A stretch of DNA of 64,000 bases from Acidobacteriota bacterium. Its GTDB lineage: Bacteria > Acidobacteriota > Blastocatellia > Pyrinomonadales > Pyrinomonadaceae. The translations under genes were made by a program, and so were the position numbers. Shown here piece after piece: positions 44,023 to 52,169 of the stretch; the stretch's first letter is position 1; each line of letters starts with the position of its first letter. The stretch lies in NCBI GenBank assembly GCA_016713675.1, contig JADJOS010000001.1, forward strand, positions 1-64,000, in the 5' to 3' direction. The notes beneath the pieces are model-generated. The model made no database searches and was not told the origin of the DNA. It saw only the letters and a list, made by a program, of their open reading frames with translations.

Positions 44023-45170
44023 ACGTTCTGCATTATCGCCTTCAGCCGATAATCTCTGTGCTCATTCGGGCTCCCCGTCTTGCCGTCGACGGCGGCGGAG
44101 ACCATATTAAATAATTCGCGAGCCGATGCAAAGTGTATCGTTCGTTTGCCCGACCTTTCTGATTCCTCAATGATGCCGCCAAAAAATCTCCTTGCATCCT
44201 CACCGATACAAGCTGATTGGTCTCGATCAAAGAATCCGTGGCAGTAGAGTTTTACAAATATCCAGTCCGGCTTACCTGCGACCGTGATATTGGTCGAGGT
44301 CCAACGCCGCAGTCTCGACGGCGACGTTCCCATCGCTTCGGTCAACGAGCCATCCTCGATCCGCGGCACCGGCAAACCGCGCTTGAGCCGCGTATAGTCA
44401 AACGTCAGAGGCCCGGTAATTATTAGTGGCAATACGCTCTGTTTTCCATTTACGCCGACCCGTCGGCCACGCGAATGCGGCACGGCCAACTCCGGATCGC
44501 CCTCGTATTCATATATTTGATTTATCAAAGGCACCTGAGTCTCATCAGGTGCGGACGGCAATGTAAGATCGGCATAACAGCCGGTATCGCGAAGTATCGC
44601 CATCTCATTATCGACGCCGCAGAATTTGCCGGCGGCGGAATTCGCCAACGCCAGATTGCCGTGAACGAACGCATACATCGGATCGCCGCGGCCGTCCATT
44701 CGTGACAGGCATCTGTGTTCATCCGCGAGCGTGTCGCGAAAGCCGATCAGCGTTTTACGCAGGTTTTCGGCCGTATCGGGCCGCTCGACGCCGTGATGCA
44801 GATGGATCTCGACCTCGCCCAGACCTTCCGCCTGCATCTCGGCCATGATATCGATTATCTCGGGATGATATTGCTCAGCCGGATAAAAATTGGTGTGGCG
44901 AAATTTGGTCCCGTCCATATCGCGGACAGCCTCGCCGGTCTCGCGTGCCGTTTTGTGATACGCCTTAAGCCGTGCGATCTGTGTTTTGTGATCGAGTATT
45001 CCGTTATCGCTCCAGCCCGGCTCGAAGTGGTTGGCAATCGTGAAAATGATGTGCTTGTGTTCGAACGCTGTTTGTTCGAGCAATGACGCCGCCCGCGACC
45101 CTGGATAGCGGACGAGCCATGGCAAATTCGAACGGAGTTTTGAAAGGAATGTTGGTTCTGCTCGTTGCAT
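44019..45170 (-). CDS. Polysaccharide deacetylase-like protein of uncertain activity
   Basis: 383 residues, no signal peptide. FTIANHFEPGWSDNGILDHK resembles a NodB-like barrel's first strand, but with N-H in place of the catalytic Asp-Asp. EIHLHHGVERPDTAENLRKT carries the H-x-x-H-like metal pair of a deacetylase motif 2, and GVNGKQSVLPLIITGPLTFD and KLYCHGFFDRDQSACIGEDA complete conserved blocks. It may be a divergent carbohydrate esterase or a non-catalytic relative. In the operon it lies between the flippase and the heparinase-like gene, so a role in modifying or trimming the EPS is likely. The gap to the flippase gene is 1 bp. Confidence 0.62.
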   Translation of the reverse strand: MQRAEPTFLSKLRSNLPWLVRYPGSRAASLLEQTAFEHKHIIFTIANHFEPGWSDNGILDHKTQIARLKAYHKTARETGEAVRDMDGTKFRHTNFYPAEQYHPEIIDIMAEMQAEGLGEVEIHLHHGVERPDTAENLRKTLIGFRDTLADEHRCLSRMDGRGDPMYAFVHGNLALANSAAGKFCGVDNEMAILRDTGCYADLTLPSAPDETQVPLINQIYEYEGDPELAVPHSRGRRVGVNGKQSVLPLIITGPLTFDYTRLKRGLPVPRIEDGSLTEAMGTSPSRLRRWTSTNITVAGKPDWIFVKLYCHGFFDRDQSACIGEDARRFFGGIIEESERSGKRTIHFASARELFNMVSAAVDGKTGSPNEHRDYRLKAIMQNV

Positions 45171-45171
45171 T

Positions 45172-46770
45172 TCAGCTCTGCGTTTCGATCACCGGAGTGG
45201 TGCGGCGGCCCGGAATGACCTTTGCCAATATCTTCCTAAGGGTCTGCTTTTCGTCATCTTCGATCACTCCCCAGAGGTTTGCCAGGATCAAATAGATCGG
45301 CAAATACACTAGGCTCGAGATTAGCAGCACAAGCCCGCCGCCGACGAAATTAAGTATGCTCAGTTTGGTAGTCGAAAATGCCGACTCCGCAAAACGTTCG
45401 CCGAGCTTCAACATATCTACATGGATATATTCGTAAACAAAGTACGTGGCGATGCCGGCAGCGATACTGATGATGGCCGTCTTGCCAACATTCTTAAGCA
45501 GCGGCAAATGCTGCCAGCCGAGGCCCAGCTTCTTGATGATCATCGTTTCGGCGACAAATTTTTCGATCAAGATGGCCTTGACCGCAACCGTGATCATCAT
45601 CGTCAGGCTGAACGACCCAAGGCCGTAATAGAGCACCGCGATCAACGCCGTCAGCACAAATATCCGCAATAATAAGAATAGCCGTCCGAGCTCTTTATAC
45701 GACCTTAGGATCGGATCGGTGATTATCACCATGAATGGAAGCATTGTGATATTTATGACAAAGATATCGGCGCTTGCTGCGTATTCTTCCGTAAACAGCG
45801 TGATGATGAACGTCTTTGCCGTGATCATCAGGAACACATAGATCGGAAAATAGAACAACGCCAATTTTTGCGAAGCCCGGGCGGTCAGACGTATCATCTC
45901 GTCGCGGTCGCCGGCATTCTGGAGTTTGTTCATGCGGGGGATCAGCACCGACGTGACCGATTCGGACAACATTGCGATCAGCGGTACTTCAAAACATCCG
46001 TATGCATATATCGCATAGTCCGCCGAAGAGAACTTATATCCGACAAAGTAATTGTGGACGTCATTCTGCGCCATCCACAAGATCCCTGCTAGCCCGAACG
46101 GAAGTGCGTATCGCATCTGCTCCCAAAAGAAGCCAGCATCGAATTTAAGCCAAAACCCCGGAAAGCGGGATCGCAGATACCAGAACAGGATCGCTGTCTG
46201 TATCACGCCCTGGATCATCGCCGCATAAATGAACGCCTCGACGGTCGCAAATGCGAAAACTGCCGTTCCCATCAGCAGCGTTTTGCTGAACTGAGCGAGA
46301 ATGATAAAACCGGTCGCCACTCGGGCTTCCTGATTAGCGATCGCGACCGTTTCGAGAAAGGTCGAAAAGATCCATATCCAAATGACGACGCCGATCATTG
46401 GCGTAAGTGCGGTGAGTTCGTCACTCCGGAAAATTCCGCCGATCATCTGCGGATAAAGCTGAAGAACAAGGCACGCGAGGCCACCGACTACGAAATTGAA
46501 TACGAGGATATTTAGGATCGCCGCACCGCGACGCTCGGTCTCGCGAGCCAGAAAATAATAGGCACTCATCGAAAAACCGAGCGGCAGGATAACGATCGCG
46601 TTGGCGATCACCTGAAACGCTTCTCGGTATGTGCCGACAGCATCCTTTGCCAGATACCTGACGATCAGCAGCGGCAGGACAAAGCTAAACCCAAAGCCGA
46701 TCACCTTAGCTGCTAACAGCCAGGCACTCTGCGATCTGAGAGATTGCGTTGTCTCGCCTGCGTCACTCAT
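45172..46770 (-). CDS. Wzx-type polysaccharide flippase
   Basis: 532 residues, about 14 hydrophobic helices, MOP superfamily. N-terminal SAWLLAAKVIGFGFSFVLPL and LIVRYLAKDAVGTYREAFQV are typical starts (basic motif plus AxxVGxYRxxF). It moves the undecaprenyl-linked repeat unit across the inner membrane. The last 50 residues include a cytoplasmic tail DDEKQTLRKILAKVIPGRRT. The start overlaps the FkbM gene stop by 4 bp (46767-46770). A second flippase-like gene begins at 63902, so the locus may handle two intermediates or the two arms may be partly separate. Confidence 0.9.
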   Translation of the reverse strand: MSDAGETTQSLRSQSAWLLAAKVIGFGFSFVLPLLIVRYLAKDAVGTYREAFQVIANAIVILPLGFSMSAYYFLARETERRGAAILNILVFNFVVGGLACLVLQLYPQMIGGIFRSDELTALTPMIGVVIWIWIFSTFLETVAIANQEARVATGFIILAQFSKTLLMGTAVFAFATVEAFIYAAMIQGVIQTAILFWYLRSRFPGFWLKFDAGFFWEQMRYALPFGLAGILWMAQNDVHNYFVGYKFSSADYAIYAYGCFEVPLIAMLSESVTSVLIPRMNKLQNAGDRDEMIRLTARASQKLALFYFPIYVFLMITAKTFIITLFTEEYAASADIFVINITMLPFMVIITDPILRSYKELGRLFLLLRIFVLTALIAVLYYGLGSFSLTMMITVAVKAILIEKFVAETMIIKKLGLGWQHLPLLKNVGKTAIISIAAGIATYFVYEYIHVDMLKLGERFAESAFSTTKLSILNFVGGGLVLLISSLVYLPIYLILANLWGVIEDDEKQTLRKILAKVIPGRRTTPVIETQS

Positions 46771-47628
46771 TTTCGGTCGAGGGAAATGTGTCTTGCGTGG
46801 GTATCATACCAGCCGGGGATCGACCGTCTAAAAATTCGCTCAAGCGTCGAAATGAACTTTCGACCTTTCGCTGTCTGGATCATGTACGAATAATCGCCAA
46901 AGAGCCAGTACTTTGTGAACACTCTGCGGTAATACTTGAGCACCGCCTCCCGCGTCGCCCATCGTCCCAAAGTGTGTTCGCCAAACGGCCCTGAGGCTCC
47001 ATCCTCGAACTCGTACAGATGCAGTTGGTCAGGCAGTGTCTCGCGGATCCGCTCGAAATCCTGCTTTACCGCCTTGAACGACGTGTAGCCAAGCTCCTCG
47101 AGAAGATCAAATTCGTATTCCAACTTTGCAAAAATGAGCTTTTCTGATCGTATCGACAGATAATCAGGCTTGTTTTCAAAGTCGAGCATCGCACGCAAAC
47201 AGATCACTTCTGACCCAACGATATCGGCCTTGAGATAATGTGGAATGCCGTGTTCGGCCATCGCTTCGGCAAAATCTACCGCTTTCACCTCGATCGCCTC
47301 CATCTCTGTACCGAAGATAGTGTTTCGCTGTGCCCATTCTTCGGAAGTGCTGCCCCACGGCGAATGACCTTCATTTCGAAAGAACCGCCGTACGGTCGTC
47401 GCCGCGTGCAAGCGGCGTCTCCGTTATAGCCCCTTCGACGATGATCAGACGACCATCGGCGATCGCATCCGCGAACCGCTCACGGCACAGTTCGACATTG
47501 CGTGGTTCCGCTTCAAAAGCGACCACGCGATACCCTTTCTTCAGATAAAAATCCGTATCCTGTCCGCAGTTTAACCCGACGTCATAGATAAGATCCTCAT
47601 GTTTTGGAGTTGTTCTAAGCGTTGACAT
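46767..47628 (-). CDS. FkbM-family methyltransferase (one frameshift)
   Basis: SAM-dependent methyltransferase of the FkbM group, usually O-methylating sugars in surface glycans. The start at 47628 (MSTLRTTPKHEDLIYDVGLN) leads into DVGLNCGQDTDFYLKKGYRV and VAFEAEPRNVELCRERFADA, the family's first blocks. The second part, in another frame (from about 47385), continues RFFRNEGHSPWGSTSEEWAQ, KAVDFAEAMAEHGIPHYLKA and DIVGSEVICLRAMLDFENKP, where D-I-x-G replaces the usual D-(V/I)-E-G. Removing one base near 47383-47387 joins the halves. The longer upstream frame to 47685 has no credible N-terminus. Its end overlaps the flippase by 4 bp. Confidence 0.8.
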
Positions 47629-47770
47629 GGCACAATTTCGCTCGGGGCCGAGCGGTATCGATCGGGGCGGACCAATACAGCTCACACTCTAAGGATATAC
47701 CGAATCAAAGTAATATTTCACTAAATTATTGTGAAATATGGATGTTTGGCCGTTTGGATACGAATGAACC

Positions 47771-49131
47771 TCACTTAATAAAGGCAAAAACCAACCCGAT
47801 CAAGCCGCCTGAGAGAATTACCCAGAGAACATCGATCTTGAAGCGAAATAATGCCACAAATGCCGCCAAACTCATCGCCGCGGCAAACCAATTGATATTG
47901 TCCGTCGATCCGTTTACAAAAATGACTGCCGTGCCAAAAACCAGCGCGAGATTGAGTATCACGCCAACAACGGCTGCAGTCACACCGGAAAGTGCACCAG
48001 AAAGCGTCATATTGCCCCGTAACTTCTCTATGTACGGGGCTCCGAGAAATATGAACAGGAACGAAGGTAAAAATGTCGTATAGGTCGTTATAAGAGCGCC
48101 AATTATGCCGCTAGCCAGTGGCGACAGCCCTTCAACCGGATTGTTCCACCCAGCCATAAACCCGACAAACTGGAGTACCATTATTAGCGGCCCGGGGGTC
48201 GTCTCAGCAAGTGCTAGTCCGTCCACGGCCTGCGTCGGCGTGATCCAGTTGTACGGAGCCGTCGTAACCGCTTGGGTTACATACGCAAGCACCGCATACG
48301 CTCCGCCAAATGTTACCAGAGCCGAAACGGTAAAAATTTGTACTCCTGAACATGTAAACTGCCGTAACCACGCCAAGCTATCAACACGGCAAACGGCAGG
48401 ATCCAGAGCAAACCGCCGACGGCAAGTATTTTGAATAAACGCGAACGGTTCGGAACCGTATGATCGACCTGTTCGGCATCATCGCAGAAGACCAGTGAGC
48501 GCTCGGCGTCGTTTTCAGTTGCTGTGTCCTCTTTTCGTTTCTCGGTCGGTGCCGCAAAGAACGCAGGAGCGAATCGGATACCAATAAGTCCGACGATCGC
48601 TGCACCCAAAACTATCAATGGAAATGGAATATGTAGGAAAAAGATCGAAACAAATGCAAGAGCCGCGATCGCGTAGTGTACTTTGCGTTTGATCGCCCGT
48701 TTGCCTATCTTGAATAACGCTTCAACAACGATCGCGACGACTACCGGCTTAAAACCTTCGAGGACCCCATTGACCGCCGGAACATGTCCGTACGATGCAT
48801 AAATATATGATAAGCCGAGCAGAATAAAGATCGACGGAATTACAAAGAACGCCCCCGCGACGATGCCGCCCCACGTTGGATGCATCAGCCAGCCGATGTA
48901 AACCGCCAACTGCTGTGCCTCAGGCCCCGGCAGCAGCATACAGTAATTAAGCGCGTGCAGAAACCGCTCTTCACCGAGCCAACGCCGCTTATCGACGAGT
49001 TCCCGATGCATGATCGCGATCTGCCCCGCGGGACCGCCGAACGAGATAAACCCAAGCTTCACCCAAAAGCGAAACGCCTCCGCAAACGAAACGTGTCGTT
49101 TGTCAGCAACGCTTTCTTTCTCAGGATTCAC
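47771..49131 (-). CDS. chrA: Chromate transporter ChrA, two CHR domains (one frameshift)
   Basis: CHR-family membrane protein; chromate efflux is the known role, though other anions are possible. N-terminal half (49131 to about 48336): FAEAFRFWVKLGFISFGGPA, MLLPGPEAQQLAVYIGW and a second set of helices. C-terminal half (about 48336 to 47771): TVSALVTFGGAYAVLAYVTQ, LAETTPGPLIMVLQFVGFMA. The two PGP and FGG motifs mark the duplicated halves. The halves are in different frames, joined by adding one A to the run 48332-48336 to read KFFTVSAL, giving about 450 residues. The start overlaps the SOD stop by 4 bp, so the two are coupled. Confidence 0.86.
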
Positions 49132-49838
49132 AGTTTCAGAGCTTCCACTCGTCTATTCACCTCGTCCCAATTCACATTGGTCATAAATGCATCGACGTAT
49201 TTTGCAGCAGCCGCACCGTAGTCCATTTGGTAAGCATGCTCATACATATCGAGCACGAGCAGCGGGACCGTGAACGGAGCGTGCGTCGCGTGGTCGGACG
49301 ACCAGTAGTTGTGGAGTTCTTTCGTGTGCTGATTGTAGGCGAGCACGGTCCAGCCCGAGCCGCCGGAAAGCGAATTGCCGGTCATCTTGAACTCAGATTC
49401 CCATGCTTCGTAGCTGCCCCAGCCTTTCTCGATCAGCTTTTTGGCATTGCCGTCGGCCTTGCCGTTGCCGCCGAGATTGGCAAAATAGTTTTCGTGCATC
49501 ACGATCGAACCGGTACGGATCAGCTCTTGCCGTTTCAGATCGCCGTAGATGTATGCCGGCAGGTCTTTTTCCTTTTTGAGAGCGAAAAGCCGCTGCTCGA
49601 CCACGTTGAGAGCCTTGACGGCACCAGTGTAGTTGTTCTCGTGATGCGAGCGGATCAGTTTCTCCGAGATGCCCTTCAGCTTGGTTGGGTCAAACGGCAG
49701 AGGCCTCGGCAAATGCTTGCCGCCAAACGCCGGCGGCACCGCTTCCTGCATCGCCGATGTCTCTCCGTTGAATGCCAACAAACCTGCTCCTGCCGCCAAA
49801 ACACCGGTCACCGCTTCCCGCCTTGATAGTTTTTTCAT
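49128..49838 (-). CDS. Exported superoxide dismutase, Fe/Mn type
   Basis: Converts superoxide to oxygen and peroxide. 236 residues. The N-terminus KLSRREAVTGVLAAGAGLLA resembles a Tat/Sec signal (SRR then hydrophobic), so it is likely periplasmic or envelope-associated. Metal ligands: a histidine in RSHHENNY (65-66), His in VMHENYFANLGG, and Asp and His in LDMYEHAYQMDYG. GGSGWTVLAYNQHTKELHNY is the normal Fe/Mn-SOD block. It lies in the EPS operon with chrA, suggesting protection of the envelope or of secreted polymer against oxidative damage; this is inference. Confidence 0.9.
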   Translation of the reverse strand: MKKLSRREAVTGVLAAGAGLLAFNGETSAMQEAVPPAFGGKHLPRPLPFDPTKLKGISEKLIRSHHENNYTGAVKALNVVEQRLFALKKEKDLPAYIYGDLKRQELIRTGSIVMHENYFANLGGNGKADGNAKKLIEKGWGSYEAWESEFKMTGNSLSGGSGWTVLAYNQHTKELHNYWSSDHATHAPFTVPLLVLDMYEHAYQMDYGAAAAKYVDAFMTNVNWDEVNRRVEALKL

Positions 49839-49874
49839 ATATTTCCTCCGTTAAAAGTATAAACCTAAAAAAGA

Positions 49875-49959
49875 TTAGCCACGAACTTACACGAAAAAAC
49901 ACGAACAAGAGTTTAATAAGTTGCTTGTTCGTGTCTCGTTCGTGTCCGTTAGTGGCTAA
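49875..49959. repeat. Imperfect inverted repeat between SOD and glycosyltransferase genes
   Basis: Left arm begins TTAGCCACGAACTTACACGA (49875 on) and right arm ends GTGTCCGTTAGTGGCTAA (to 49959), about 35 bp each with several mismatches; CACGAACAAG/CTTGTTCGTG is a perfect inner part. Such TTAGCCAC...GTGGCTAA elements are dispersed in many genomes. It has no T-run and could end transcription or be a small mobile relic. Confidence 0.6.
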
Positions 49960-49963
49960 AGTC

Positions 49964-50940
49964 TTACGTCGTTCTCCGTGAAGGCGCCGCACCCGGCACA
50001 AACTGAATATCGTCGCTCCGATGCGTGCGGTAGTGGTTCAATAATAATCGCGGAGCGAACCGTGCTAGCAAAGTGATGCCGGTCAATTTCCACGATCTGC
50101 GATGGCGGTTCGCCTCTGCAAAAGCCTCGCGTGCGTTCAAAAACTCTTCTTTCAGCAGAAACGCCTTGCCGCATTCGACATGCAGGTCGCCCTGCAGCAA
50201 ACTCAACCGCCGCTCGAGTATTTCGGTCTCCTCTGCGTTCAACTCGATCGACTTTCGGACGCGGTCAAAGACGTCGATCTCACGCTCCACTCGGCTGACC
50301 GAGTCGCCCGACAAGCTGTCGAGATGCACGCGGTATTTGAGCAAGACCTTTTCCTGATAACCGATCTTAGATCCCTTTTTCGCCATTCGCACCCAAAGGT
50401 GAAAATCGTGAGCCCTGGCCCGTTCCGGCTCAAACAAACCGGCCGCGACGATCGCCGTTTTTAACGCGACGGTCCCCGACGTGATGACATTGCACCTGAA
50501 ATCAAGCAGCGACGCCGCTGTCACCTCGCCTGATGACGGAGCCGATTCCATGAACGTCTTACGCAGAACCGAACGCATACCGAACTGCTGTGCGTCGCAG
50601 TAGACCATGTCATAGCCTTTGCCGAGAAAGGCGATCTGTGACGCCAAAAAGTCCGGCAGCCAAAGGTCATCGCCGTCCAGAAACGCGATTATCTCGCCGC
50701 GGGCATGACGGATCGCCGTATTGCGTGCGGCCCCGGCTCCCAGATTCGGCTGTTTGATGTAAACGATGTCCTGAAGATGCGACCGTATTGCCCGTTCGAA
50801 ACCGACCGTATCGGGCGAACCGTCATTGACGACGATTATCTCGTAATCGCGATATTTTTGGCCTGGACCGAATCAAGCGTTTCGCTGATAAATTCGGCGA
50901 CGTTATATGCCGGTATGATCACGCTGACCTTCGGCGCCAC
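49964..50940 (-). CDS. Glycosyltransferase family 2 (one frameshift)
   Basis: GT-A inverting transferase. The full gene seems to start with GTG at 50940 (GTG-GCG-CCG-AAG giving APKVSVIIPAYNVAEFISET) and to change frame near 50857; the rest reads YRDYEIIVVNDGSPDTVGFE, KQPNLGAGAARNTAIRHARG and EIIAFLDGDDLWLPDFLASQ (DGDD metal motif), then into the open frame to 49964 (FHLWVRMAKKGSKIGYQEKV). Adding one T to the run 50855-50859 restores the reading. The C-terminal domain (about 110 residues, helical, VERELDVFDRVRKSIE-like) is typical of GT2 in EPS loci. No ATG start is available, so the GTG is a choice of mine. Confidence 0.83.
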
Positions 50941-51008
50941 GAAAAGACGTTGCGGCCGACTACCACCTGAACACCAAAATTGTAGCTCTCAAACGAGTTC
51001 ATCTTCTG

Positions 51009-52169
51009 TTAGCGGGTGTCGCGGATCGGTTCCCATGTGGAAACGCGCTCTCCGCTGATGAATTTGAAAAAGGCAATTACCGAAGCCAGATTTGCGAGAA
51101 CGAAATAGAGTGGAATGACCAAAAACCTTAGGCGGACGCCTGATTTTTCGAGCACCCAACCAACGAGTGCCAATAAATAAAATAACACTTGTGCAGCAAA
51201 AATGACAGAGAAAAATATCGAGAGCTCAGCGAGAAGGGCGTTCGAAACAAAAAGTGCAAGCAGCATGATCGGCACCGCATACCGCAGCACCTTGTGCGAG
51301 ATCAATTCGATCGCATAAAACCCGCTTCGCAGCGGATTCAGCATATCGATGTTTCGCCAAAGATCGGTGTACGTTTGCGAGATCACCCGCACACGCATCC
51401 TCATCTCATCGCTCGGCCGCTGGTTGGTATACTCAAAGCAGACCGCCGAAGGCTCGAAAACGCTCCTCAGTCCCTGCCGGTACAGCATCGTACAAACCAG
51501 AAAATCCGAACACGCCTCGGCATACATCGCCACATATGCCGATCTCCGTACCGCGTACAGACAGCCCGAGGCTCCGATCAGCGAACACGCATTGCTCTCG
51601 GCGGATTTGATAAACGTCTCGTAATTCCAATAGCTGCGCGCACCCTTGCCGACATTCGTACTCGCGTCATCTACATAGATCAAACGCCCGGCGACGCAGC
51701 CGACCGTTTCGTCCGCAAATGCCGGCAGCAATTTTCGCAGCACATCGCTTTCATATTCGGTGGTCGCGTCCGAAAACAAAATGATCTCGCCGGTCGACCT
51801 CGCAACGGCATTATTCTGGGTTTCGGTCTTGCCGACACGTCCCTCTTGCCGAAATAGTCTGACGCCGCGATCGGCAAATTCCTTCACGATCTCATCCGTC
51901 GCATCGGTCGAGCCGTCTGACGCAACCATTATCTCGAGTCTATCGGCCGGATAATCCAGCCTGAGCGTGTTCTCGATCTCCGCCCTGATCGCCGCCTCTT
52001 CGTTGAATGCCGTGATAAGAACAGTAACGGCCGGTTCGATCTCGCCACGTTTGAGGCTTCGCGGAAAGGCAAGACTCACAAGATACACGAGCAGCGGATA
52101 GCCCGCGTAAACATACGCCAGCCCCGCGAGGCTTACCCAAAACACGATCTGTTCGGCTGTGTTTATCAT
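51009..52169 (-). CDS. Membrane-anchored glycosyltransferase family 2
   Basis: 386 residues. One N-terminal helix (IVFWVSLAGLAYVYAGYPLL), a GT2 domain with VTVLITAFNEEAAIRAEIEN, MVASDGSTDATDEIVKEFAD, ILFSDATTEYESDVLRKLLP and a QRPSDEMRMRVR stretch equivalent to the Q-x-x-R-W motif, then two or three C-terminal helices (VPIMLLALFVSNALLAELSI and VLFYLLALVGWVLEKSGVRL). Processive-like topology, but the Q-R-W signature is weak, so it may add single sugars. The start directly follows the stop of the O-antigen ligase gene (no gap). Confidence 0.88.
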   Translation of the reverse strand: MINTAEQIVFWVSLAGLAYVYAGYPLLVYLVSLAFPRSLKRGEIEPAVTVLITAFNEEAAIRAEIENTLRLDYPADRLEIMVASDGSTDATDEIVKEFADRGVRLFRQEGRVGKTETQNNAVARSTGEIILFSDATTEYESDVLRKLLPAFADETVGCVAGRLIYVDDASTNVGKGARSYWNYETFIKSAESNACSLIGASGCLYAVRRSAYVAMYAEACSDFLVCTMLYRQGLRSVFEPSAVCFEYTNQRPSDEMRMRVRVISQTYTDLWRNIDMLNPLRSGFYAIELISHKVLRYAVPIMLLALFVSNALLAELSIFFSVIFAAQVLFYLLALVGWVLEKSGVRLRFLVIPLYFVLANLASVIAFFKFISGERVSTWEPIRDTR

